Below, piece after piece: positions 48,985-59,862 of a DNA stretch of 64,000 nucleotides. The first letter of the stretch is position 1; every line of letters starts with the position of its first letter. Position numbers and translations under genes: made by a program. Under the pieces are notes generated by a model that had not been told where the DNA came from, searched no databases, and saw nothing but the letters and a program-made list of their open reading frames with translations. Source of the stretch: Dasyornis broadbenti (Eukaryota > Chordata > Aves > Passeriformes > Dasyornithidae); the NCBI GenBank assembly GCA_013397935.1, contig VZRN01005010.1, positions 3,374,433 to 3,438,432 on the forward strand. Reading direction: 5' to 3'.

Positions 48985-50160
48985 CCTTGCAATGAGCAGG
49001 GACATCTTCAAGTGGATCAGTTGACCGACCTGTCCAATCTGACCTTGCATGTTTCCAGGGACAGGATATCTAATACCTCTCTGGGCAACATATGCCAGGG
49101 TTTTATCACCCTTGCTGTAGAAAACTTCTTCCTTATATTTAATTTAAAATGATCCCCATTCAGTTTAAAACCATTAACCCTTGTCCTATCACAACAGACC
49201 CTGCTAAACTGTTTGTCTCCCATCTCTCTTGTGGCCCCTTCAAGTAATGGAGTGCTGCTTTAAGGTCTTCTCCAGGCTGAACAACCCTACTCGCTCAGCC
49301 TGTCTTTGTAGGAGAGGTGCTCCAGCCCTCTAAGCAGCTTTGTGGCTTCCTCTGGAGTCACTCCAGCAGGTCCATGTTGGGGACCCCAGAGCTGTATACA
49401 GCACTCCAGGTGGAGTCTCACCAGAGCAGAACAGAGGGGCAGAATCCCCTCCCTTACCCTCCTGGCCACGCTGCTTTGGATCTGGGCCAGAACAGATTTG
49501 GCTTTCTGGGCTGTGAGCGCACATTGCTGGGTCAGGTCCAACATCTGATCCACCAGCACCCCCAAATCCTTCTCCTTAGGGCTGCTCTCCATCTGTTCAT
49601 CCCCAGCCTGTGCTGATACTGAGGGTTGCCCCAACCCAGGTGCAGCACCTTGCACTTGGTCTTGTTGAACCCCAAGGGGTTCCCATGGGCCCACTTGCTG
49701 AGCCTGCCCAGATCCCTGTGGATGGCTTCCTGTCATTCAGGTGTGTCAACCACACCAGTCAGCTTGGTGTCATTGGCAAATTTGCTGAGGGTGCACTCAA
49801 TCCCTTTGTCTGTGTCATTAATGAAGATATGAAATAGCACAGGTTCCTGTACAGACCCCTGAATAACACCACTTGTCACTGTTATCCATTGGTTCTCTGA
49901 GTCATTGACCACCACCCTCTGGATGTGACTCTCCAACCAATTCGTTATTCACCTAACAGTCCATCATCAAATCCATCTCTGTCCAGTTTGGAGAGAAGGA
50001 TGTTGTGGGGGACCATGTCAAAGGCATTAGAGAAATCCAGATGAAAGACATCTGTATCTCTTCCCTTGTCCACTGATGGAGTCACCCCATCATAGAAGGC
50101 CACTAGGCTGGTCACACAGGACTTGCCCTTGGTGAAGCCATGCTGGCTGTCCCGCATATT
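48985..50160 (-). mobile_element. Longest CR1 copy in the window, with decayed reverse-transcriptase region
   Basis: About 1.2 kb of antisense CR1 on the + strand. From the right end the - strand reads the C-terminal half of ORF2 and then the 3' UTR, stopping at about the AGCAGGGACATCTTCAA block. The terminal ATTCTATG tail is not visible, so this copy is truncated or diverged at both ends. It is the same orientation as the copy at 48.0-48.4 kb. Confidence 0.92.
49287..50157 (-). pseudogene. Broken CR1 ORF2 (reverse transcriptase) remnant
   Basis: The - strand shows, in order, QHGFTKGKSCVTSLVAFYDG, LDFSNAFDMVPHNILLSKL, a frameshift near 49,940, then VTSGVIQGSVQEPVLFHIFI and SKFANDTKLTGVVDTPE. 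A second frame change precedes DLGVLVDQMLDLTQQCAL and RGLEHLSYKDRL. The catalytic YADD-type box reads F-A-N-D, so one metal-binding Asp is replaced by Asn. With at least two frameshifts, it cannot be active. Confidence 0.88.
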
Positions 50161-50940
50161 TTCCCACTTTACTATGCACCAGCCATAGAACAGACTATGC
50201 TTTGCCTCGTAGTACCAGAATATTGTGGAGCTGATATATGTTCTACTAATTTAAGTTGTCCCTCTAGAAAGGATAAACATAAGTTTCATGGCTCGCTGCA
50301 GTTTCACCTCTGCATTAAAACAGCACTGATCTCAGTCTTAAATACTGCAGCATAAGCTTATTACACGTGCTATCTACACAGGGAGAAACACCTGTGGATA
50401 TCTAGAGAGAAGCTAACAGATACATCTAGGCTGGTTACCCTCATATGTTACCTGCTGGTAAAATGTACATGCTTTTTCTCTGCTGTTTGGATATTTGGCT
50501 TCAATAACTCAGGTATTATTAGCTGCTACATGCTCAATTGCACTGAGATGGCACAGCAAATATTAATTTCTGCTGGTACAGAAAACATTAACTGTTCTAC
50601 ACTTCAATATATATCTTTTTTCTTTCTGGCAGTAGCATCTAAGGAATTCTTTCTCATGAACTCTGTTTGGCCTGCAAGCTAAGAAGCAGGAGGTGAGGTG
50701 AAAGACATCACCACAGCTACCTGTTAAAAAACAATGTTCCTTTAAATTTATGTCTGAATGCACTGGAGTCAAAGAGTGATTTCTCTTCTGCCCTGAAGAC
50801 GTGGATCAAAATGGTTGCATAGAGACATAAGCTTTGTTCAATTATATCAATCTGATTCCAGCATGATCATCACAAGATGTTTCTCTTCCCAATACAAATA
50901 TATTCAGGCAGCTTGTACATGATAGAGGAGATACCTGAAA

Positions 50941-50983
50941 TAATAATAATAATAATAATAATTATCATCATCATCATCATCAC
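50941..50983. repeat. Compound (TAA)n(TCA)n microsatellite
   Basis: About seven TAA units pass directly into about six ATC units. This is a likely polymorphic marker. Confidence 0.95.
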
Positions 50984-53228
50984 GGTCCATTTGTAACAGA
51001 AGTATGAAATCTTACCATCTGTAGCTCAGCACATAAAATTTAAGAATGTATTTCTGGTGCTAAAGTCATCCTTTCAACATCTGTAATGGTAGAGAACCAT
51101 GATCTTCTGTGGCTGGAATTTCTGCAGGCTGAGAAGTTCCATTCTGAAATTAGTTATTTTGCATTTAAGCTACTTATTTCTTGATGTGGTGGTTTTATCT
51201 ATGAGGCAACAGGAAGAGTACATATTCCTCACCTGAGGGGTTTTGCTCCTGTGCTCCTCAAATGCCTCTTGTTATCACGTAAAAGTGTTTACACAAGAAC
51301 TCTGAGTACCCAGCACCACTGAAAAACTGTTCCTTCCTACGTTTTTGTACAAATGGGCATTTCTTACCACCTTCAACCAAAAAAAAAGTGTTATTAATCT
51401 TCTCTTTTCTAGTTTAAGGGAGGAAGACATGGCTCCACTAAGTGGCAGCAGTAGGCATCATTACTACCAGATTTGCTGAATTATTTTTATATTTGTGAGA
51501 GATTTAATATAAACTGGTACTCAAGTTACAATAAGATTTATCCCTCTTTTTTACTTATAGGGTTTGATTTCATCATTTCCAAGACAGATGAATAAACTGG
51601 TGTTTAGGGAGTCTATGTGTAAACTTTTCAAATACTCTTACAGGTTCATATTTTGCAGAAATTCTCATTTGAATATGAATTTCAAATATATTATTATAGT
51701 ATTAATTAACCTGTTGAAAAACACATCATATGGGTCCCCACACACTACACTGAGTGCTCCTCAGATCAGTTTCACAGCTTCTCTGCAGTTCCCAGGCAGT
51801 CCCAAACACTAACTCACCTTTTACAAAGTAGGTTGACTGTATTTTACAAAATCCAAAATGCATCAGTACTTATTTTATGGCTGTGTCCAGAGCATAAACT
51901 GTTTCAGTCTGTACTTTTGGAGGACTGAAATACATAGTTGAAGCCCAATGATGGTGTTCAAAAGTCATGTCGTGAGCTTTACATATCACAGAAGCAAGGG
52001 TTAAATTCTAAGGTCCCAGTTCTGCTAATCAATGCACAGATCTAGTGCTGTTAACTTACATGCCTAAAGCAGGGAAGCTTATATTCCATTGCCAAAGATC
52101 CCAAAGCTGTCAGTAAACATATCCTCACACACTGTAAATGTAATTTTATATAACAATCTCTATTACTAATTTTAGTCATTCTTAAAAAGTCGCTGATTGC
52201 ATTCAGTACGAAGACATACCCAAGAGGTACTGAAGTCAAATCACAGCTTGTAACAAAGTTCCTAAGCAGATTCCAGGGCTGCCCCAGCTGCTTTCCTGAA
52301 AAGCTATTACCTAAAACAAGATGATTCCATGTGGCATGCTAGTTGGGAACCTGTACTGCTTTGTCTACAGATTGAAGCATATCAAGTGCTGAGAACAGAA
52401 AAAAATGGAGCATATGCAGTTTATTTTTGTATGCTGTTTTGATCTTGGAAAACCAGCATTGGGAAATCACATCCAACAACACTTTTTCAGTTGCTGTCTC
52501 TGGTCCATTTTGAAACTGACTGGACGCATTTTCAATGTCATACCACAAAGTATTTACAGAATTATTTTTTCCTGACAACTGATTTATTATGTAAGTGGAA
52601 AATAAAGATAACCCAAACCAGTCTTCTATTTTAATACTGAAAAAATTAAAAAGTAAAATGTCCCTAAAGTGTATTACTGTTCACAAAAGGAAAGGCAAGT
52701 GACCTCAGTGTTACTATTGCTTACCATTGGCACAGAAAAGTCCCCCATGCAACTCCACTATCTTCTTGTATCACAGCAGTTAAGTAATTATATGAAATCC
52801 TACATGCCAGAAGTTCAGGAAGAAAAACCCCATTAGTTGCACTCTTTGTGCGTACCAGTGACTTCTGTTCTATTCTATCTCAAAGAGCTGTAACATGGCA
52901 TTGTTGGGATGAGCTTCATTTACACTACAGTTAAAACAATATAAATCTGCTTTACATCAAAGCCTAATACAAATAAGAATCAAGGCTTTTATTTCATGTA
53001 GAATAATATATTTGGTATTTTTCTTCTAAGTTTAATTTCAAGAGAGTAGGAAACTAAACACAGCCACACACTCTTCATCTTGATACATCCATGAAAGGCA
53101 TTTTCAGTCAAAAATGGTTTTCAAGTTCACCAGAATTAAATTAAAAAATAGTAAAAGAGTGTGTCTTTGCAGCTCAAGGAGGATTTATGATTAGCAGGGA
53201 CACAGCAGATCCTTTATGCCTTTGTTCT

Positions 53229-53257
53229 CCAGACTTGACAGCTATTGTCAAGTCTGG
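53229..53257. repeat. Perfect 12-bp inverted repeat with 5-base loop
   Basis: CCAGACTTGACA and TGTCAAGTCTGG are exact reverse complements separated by GCTAT. Pairing stops outside the arms and no U-run follows on either strand. Function is unknown. Confidence 0.95.
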
Positions 53258-53476
53258 CCTCTTGTATAAGGACAAACATAAGGCTGCACGTGGGTTTATT
53301 GTCCTTTGAAGAAAAAAACTATGACACTGCTACCACAATGCAGGAAGAGATTATTATTGATTTGTAATATCCTACAGAATTATGAAATTTGTTAGCATGC
53401 CAAGAAAGACAGCTAATGTACCCATGGAGGCTTCACATGGACTGCTGCTCTATTTTAACAGAAATTCAGTAATTGT

Positions 53477-53610
53477 CATAGAATCATAGAAAGTTTAGAG
53501 ATTGGAATGGACTTTAAAGACCAGCTAGTCCCAACCCTCCCTGCCATGGGCAGGGACACCTCCCACTAGAGCAGGTTCCTTAGAACCATATCCAACTTGG
53601 CTTTGAATGG
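53477..53610 (-). mobile_element. Short CR1 3' fragment
   Basis: The + strand starts TCATAGAATCATAGAA (CR1 tail in antisense). It continues with GATTGGAATGGACTTTAAAGACC, CCATGGGCAGGGACACCTCC and a CCAACTTGGCTTTGAATGGG block, then stops. Two further CATAGAAT motifs just after it (to about 53,640) may be a tail duplication. Confidence 0.9.
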
Positions 53611-56600
53611 GTTCATAGAATCCATGGGTTCATAGAATTTGAGTGGAATAATCAAATGGGTTCTGGTAAAAGGCATAGTTCCAGCCACATACACAGATCA
53701 CTGCTGCAGAAACTGACACCTTTGATGCACCTTAATGATCAGCTGCTCATCTCACTGCTTTTTAGCCAATATAGAGAGAAATCCAGCTTAGTGCCAAAAT
53801 GCCCTCTCCCTCACTTCTTCCGCACAAACATGCACAATCACACAAACAGGATATGAATAAAGGCTATGATGTGAGATCTGGATTTCTTGAGCACGTGCAT
53901 GGGTGGGTGCTAGTCTTGCCACCAGCACTGCCATCCCCTGCTGCAGTAGACCCATCACTGGAGCTCATGGACCTGTGCTCCTCCACACAGGACAAAATGC
54001 AGTGCCAGCTCCAGAGGGGCTCTTAAGAGTTCTTACAGTCACACAGTTTCACATTTGTTACTGCTTTGTCTTGTACAAGGTTATCTTCCATGAATTTATA
54101 CTTTTCCTTATAAAAACAGTGCCTCACATTTAAGCTTTCCCATCATTTCCATTGTACCATGATCCCTCACGGTATGCCGTTTATGTAACAAAACAGGTTA
54201 TGGTCAGGAAGGTGTCTGCTGATGGTGTATCTGAGGCGTGTTAATCTACCCTGGAATGTGTTAATGAAACACACTGGAGATATTACAGTGACGAGCAGGA
54301 GAGAAATGGGTGTGACATACTGAGATGCCAGAGCATCTAGCTATGTGTTTGCTCTCAAGACAGTGCAGACCCAGCATATGTTATTAAGAAATCATCTTTG
54401 CAGTTGTATTTCATCCCTATAATGCAGTAAATTATACCTAGAAGCAAGGTATGCATAAGTAGCATACATACTGCTTTTGTCCCTCTGTTTGACTAGACAT
54501 TTCCTATAGTGAGGAATAAGCTCATATGCCCTCAAGGCAGGGCTGGTCTGGGAGAGCTTGGGAGCTCTGGTAATGCACACCTATGTGGAGAATATCAAGT
54601 TTTAGACATGTACCCTGAAAAATTGAATAAAAGCAGTGGAGGGTCCTGAATGCAATGGTCAGAAAGGACACAGTCCTGGAACTGTGATTTCTGAAATTTG
54701 TGGACTTTGACAATGCCAGTTTCCACCCACTCTAACATACATCACCTGTGAAATAATTTATTCGTAATAGACAGTCCACACAATGCCATAACAAAGTGAT
54801 TTTATTGACATTCCTCTATAGTGATATGGTTGAATAGAAAGCACAGCCTGAGTATCATGTGACGTTTTTCTGTCAATATAAGCAAAATCAGTCCAATAAT
54901 GAGGACCTTTCCTGCCATTGACTTTACGTAGTCTTTAACAAAAACCGTAACAGACATTTCCGTTAGATAAATCGGAAGCTGCAGGGAATTTGGCTAATGG
55001 TACAATAATTACTATACCTAGTATCTACTATCTACAGGCATCTGTTTTTCTACTGGAACAAAAGAACTACATGACTCACTAGTGAGAAAGTAACAATCCA
55101 ATCTTTTGGACCTTGTGAAAACTGGAAAACCTATCCCAGATTTAGTATATTGCAGTAGTTTTATCTTTTAATAATGAACACTGAGGTACAGCAAGAATAA
55201 TAAAAAAGCACCGCATTTGTTGTAGAAAGATCTCTTGGTCTGCATTTGACTGAAAGTGTTTAATCTTGACTGGGAAGCCCTATTAATATTACTATGGAGT
55301 CAGGGCAAATATCATTTCAACAGAAATTAAACAGATCTCCAGTCAAATTTGTCCTTCTGAAATTCTATATACTGTCAAAGGATTAATAATGAAGGACAAG
55401 TTGAACTCGTCCCCTGTGTGTTTGTATTTTAGCTTATTTCAGTTTCAATTTTCACGCTCAAATTCAGTATCCTACTGTTTCCAACTAGAGGTATGTCAAC
55501 TATGTGTTACAATGAAACTAGAACAACAAAACACAATTCCAACAAACACTCCCCTCCCCACAGGCTGTCTCTCAGACTAGACCACAAACTCAAACCTCAG
55601 CTACAGTTCATTCAAAAGTTCATGGGCACTAGAGCAAACTGGGTGTAAGAGTCTTCTGTGTCAGACCTGTAGAAAACTCATGATTTCTCCATTAGATGTT
55701 AGACATAGTTTGGACCACTCACTTCTTGCCTTGTGATAGCCACGGATCTCCCTGGAACATAAATGTCAAGTTTTGAATATGCACAGACTGGAACTGAATG
55801 CTTATGGAATGGACTGCAGACTGAAGTGACAGCATTTGTAAGGTTTAGACCTGTAGCTGTTAACACTGAGATACAGATGTTTATACTGGATCAAATCCTG
55901 CATAGCTGATGTGGTTGAACAGTCAGTGAGACTACTTGAGGGCAGAAGACCTACTGATGATTTAAAATACCTATTCCATTTTCTTATCTTCAGATTAATG
56001 CTAGTAGGGCAAAGGATTTCAAAAATAGAAGTACCCCCTTCCCTCCCTCTACCATTAATACCATCATGACAAACATTTTGAGAAACATATGGACCCTCTG
56101 AAGCCATTGCCAGTACTCATTGCTCTGATTGAAAACCAGCATTCATGAAAGCTGTCAGATTGCCTCTTTCATTTTTCACTTGCATTTAAAAAATCTATTG
56201 ATGTTGATACTGTATCGTAATCTAGCCACCACCAGATCTAGACACTGTAAGGCTTAAAGGGAATTGAGGTGAAAGAGCTGAAAAGATTATTTCACTGTAA
56301 ATCTGCCCTATGGAATATCTTCTAGTCTTTCCTGTGGGGTAACAATGAAACCAGAATTTCTGTAATCAACAGTCAGTGTTTTACAAATGAAGATGCAGAC
56401 CTGGGGAGTAACAGCACTTGAATCAAAAGATGAACAAGGAAGGGTATGTCTTGCATATGCACAGCAACAACAACAACAAAGTCAATCGCATAATGGGCAT
56501 GTTAAATAACAGGCCAAGGGTGGTAGGTTCCTCCTTCTCTCCTGTTAGCACCATTCGCTGCCTCACTCTGACACTGCAATACCACTTCAGACTCATGGCT

Positions 56601-59600
56601 TCCCCTTCACTCCAGGCTGGGACTGGATTCTGCCCATGGCATGACACAAGGAATGGAGAAATACTGTGAAGTGTTGATCTAGATATCCTAGAGATGATGT
56701 CATAGTTTGAAAACTTATTGGGGTAGGCTACTTGGGAAGAGAGAGGGATAGGGCTGAAATGGAAGAATGCAAGAAAAGCCACATATGTTTTTTTCTTTTT
56801 CTTTGTTTTATGAAAACAGCCAACTGTCTCTATTCTTGGCCTTAGATTCAAAAAACTTGCAAGGAAATCTGCATGACTTTGTCAACTGAGAAAGCAATTA
56901 AAAAAAAATATTAGGCTGTGTGTGAAAGACAACTTGGATCAAGGATTTTGATGGGAAGTAGCTGGCTATGCTCTATGTTTCCCAGAGGAGGAACACACCA
57001 GGTGCTCAAGGTGGCATCTGCCAAACATAGTCTAGCTTAGTGTGTGACAAGTGCCAGAAAATGTTGTGAAGAAGAATTTCAGGAGAAAGCCTTCTGTGTT
57101 TCATTTAGTGGAGATTGATGCTGTCTCTGAAATACAAACATCTTTTATTATGCTACAAAAAATAGTTCCACCTTTTCATAATAAAATATAGTTTTAAAAT
57201 ACTTAAAAAAATTAACTATACAGCATTGTAAAGACTGGATTATTATTTTTTTTCACTTTTTTACTATGTTAATGAGACAGCTCTTGATTTGCCTTGGCCA
57301 AACATAGACCAACCAGTTAGATGCTTCACTTTCTTTTCTTCTAATGTTGGAAGACATCCAACATTTGACATAGTACAGGTAACTTTATAATATCACCAGG
57401 AATAAATTAAGAACCATAGAAGAATCTGGATTTGGGAGCCCAGAGGTGAAGAGGCAGGAATTACATACATTGGAAGATTTCATGTTCAGTCACTCTTGGT
57501 GTGACTTGTTCTGATGGAATTCATGTGCTCATGACAGATTCTCTGAGAAAAACATTAATTTTTCCATCTCTCCTGTGCAATGGGGCTGGTCATGTGGAAT
57601 AGATGCCTGAGAGCTCATTTTCAGTGTGTGGTACAATGAAGCTGGCCTTTAGCTGCAGCCTCTGTTTGCAACTGTAATATGATTACTCAGTAACAACAAC
57701 ATACTATAAAATACATTCTCAGTAAAAGCCATACAGTAAATTAGTATAAAATTGGCTGAAATGTCACAGAAATTGAATAAATGGGGCAATTTAAGTATTT
57801 CAAATTTTTTATGTATCATTAACCAAAAAAAATAAAAAAGTTTGCTTAGAAATATGTTTTTGGGTCCATGTCCTTTCAAATACCTACTGATGTAAGAATA
57901 AAAGCAGGAGAATGATCTACAACTCCCAGAGCACAGCTTTTCAAGTGTGATGAGGTTCTGTACAACCACCATAAAAATAAGTGAGAAAGCAGAGTAAAAT
58001 TCTTTTCTCTGGAGAGAAAACTTAAGACGAATTAGATGTGTTAGATCTTGAGCTGGTCTCCTGATTTTACAGTGTTCTGAAGCATACCTAACACAAAACT
58101 ACCAATAACAAGCCCCTAAGGGGGTGTCATATTTCATGTGAGCTGCTGGACACTATGAAGTTACTTTCTCACTTACCTTCACACAGCTCTCACTTTGCAT
58201 TTCTTGCATCCTTTAACACATTTAGTGTCAGAAGATACTTTGTATTTCCTTTTCCCAGTTAAGACAAACACTTTCAATCTGAGATTAATCTTGGAAAACA
58301 AGGGCAGCAAAGATTAATAACTAGAATGTAACCAGAGCAGTGAGGTTGACTGTAACAATCTCAGCAAAATCCATCCGAAGACAAGCCTACTGCTGTTTTC
58401 CTTTTTTTTTGCCTTGGATTCAGAGTTGGAAAGTACACCAAACTGAAAAGGGTTGTGTCTGCAGTAACAAGAGCAAGATATTTAGTTTAGTTTAGTGGTA
58501 CCTAGTATGACTGGAGGGCCTTTAGGCTTCCTCCAAGAGGATGTGCAAAAAAATCTTAACCCCCAGAGAGTTTTAGTTCCCTTTATCCCTGACAAACACC
58601 CTCATTCACTGCAGCTTCTCATTTGACAGACCTCAGACAAAAACATTCTGTCTACAACCAACCCCTCTTGAGGATATGGACTATTCCACTGAACAAGAAA
58701 ATAGAAACGACAGAGCCAAAAACCGCCCCCAGCAACCATAGATTAGCTCAACCCAACAGAAAATAAATGGCTTCTGACACAGGGGATGGGATTGTCTAGA
58801 CTTGTCATTGGGCAAGGAACATTTTAAACATCAGAAAACAAAGATCTGGTAAACAGAATCCAAGGGTATTCATAAGAATAGAACATTCTTCTTACTTCCC
58901 CTTTTTCTTGTCATACACAATACTAAGGTAAGGGAACCTTGTCCTTTATGCTACATAATAAAACATCCTTCTTGGGTGTGCACAGCCTTGTGCTTCTTGT
59001 GTGGTAAACATTACAATGGAGATACCCCTCCCAATAGCTCTGAAGTGCAAGTTCTCTCCAGTACTGGCAAGCAACAATCATAACAATCGCTGTTATGCTT
59101 TGCATTGCATTACAGGTTGGTTTTTTTTTTTGTTTGTTTTTGAAGGTCTTATCTGCACCATGTATCTGGGCCAGTTCCAGCTGATGTACCTGATGTGGAT
59201 CATGAGTTCATATATAAAAATTTCAGTTTTGCTCATAGGTGTCTCTCAGATGGACAATACATACAGGGAAAATAAGGATGGATGATGACATATTTGACCA
59301 GCTCCTAGTACTGGACTCAATGATTAAGAAGGAAGATGGGCTGTGAATTGATTTAGAAGATATGGGTATATAAAAGCTTGGAATGCTTGATGAGGTTTTT
59401 TTTATTTTTTAATCAACGTAGGTGGAAGTAAACATTTATTAACATTTGGTCAAGTGTAGTGTAACTTGCATTTGTATTTTCATTGTTATTAATGGAGGTA
59501 TGTAGAGATATACAGAAACCTTGAGACAGTTGTTTTTCTATTGCATACAGACTAGCAGTCCATTGGAAACAGAGGATGAAAGCATGAAGGTTAGATCGTA

Positions 59601-59750
59601 GAGGGCGGCAGTTCTTCATGCACAGCTTTTGTTAATCTTGATTTTTGTTTTGTTTTCAAAAACAAAAACATGGGAAACCAAGATCAAATAATGGTGGACA
59701 GGAAAGGTGACATCATCAGCCATAAAAACACCAGAAGTGCCTGAACCCCC
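53611..59750. other. Intergenic region and probable HECW1 3' UTR
   Basis: Its right part must include the HECW1 3' UTR, transcribed leftward from 59,750, but the end cannot be fixed. AATAAA hexamers on the - strand at 59,435-59,440 and 59,401-59,406 lack good GU-rich elements, and long 3' UTRs are usual for this gene. Otherwise no coding exon is recognised. The 142-codon frame near 56.4-56.9 kb has no recognisable product. Confidence 0.55.
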
Positions 59751-59862
59751 TCATTCAAGTCCAAAGGTGCTAGTTTCTTCAACAGCTGTCAGCAGCTTTT
59801 CATACAGCATAGAATATGAGGGGTAAGGTGGAAGATCCAAACGGTTGAAACATGTGTGTGCC
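59751..59862 (-). CDS. HECW1: HECW1 (NEDL1) terminal coding exon with HECT catalytic cysteine
   Basis: HECW1 is a C2-WW-HECT E3 ubiquitin ligase expressed mainly in neurons. On the - strand, acceptor TTTTCCTTTTGCAG is followed by 112 bases in phase 2. They encode AHTCFNRLDLPPYPSYSMLY, then EKLLTAVEETSTFGLE and TGA, 36 residues in all. The H-T-C-F-N motif is the HECT active site. Its Cys codon (59,850-59,852) forms the ubiquitin thioester. LPPY and the EKLL helix are the end of the C lobe. The ending is shared with paralog HECW2. I choose HECW1 because the neighbours are STK17A and COA1, and HECW1 has this position and orientation in human 7p13. The remaining exons, including the rest of the HECT domain, lie beyond the right edge. 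It is too short for an ORF scan but unambiguous. Confidence 0.93.

Larger units (their letters stand above)
50161..53476. other. Intergenic region between STK17A and HECW1, left part
   Basis: AT-rich sequence upstream of STK17A and downstream of HECW1. It holds an AAT/CAT compound microsatellite and a perfect hairpin. No coding exon is recognised. Confidence 0.6.

Noticed and set aside
49287..49736. 149-codon frame as a host gene
   Set aside because: It is the decayed C-terminal part of CR1 ORF2 in mixed frames, not a host gene.
53229..53257. Hairpin as a miRNA precursor or intrinsic terminator
   Set aside because: A 12-bp stem is too short for a pre-miRNA, and there is no U-run. Intrinsic terminators do not apply to this genome.
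56423..56851. 142-codon open frame on the - strand
   Set aside because: It includes low-complexity Lys and Leu runs and no recognisable family. It lies in the likely HECW1 downstream region.
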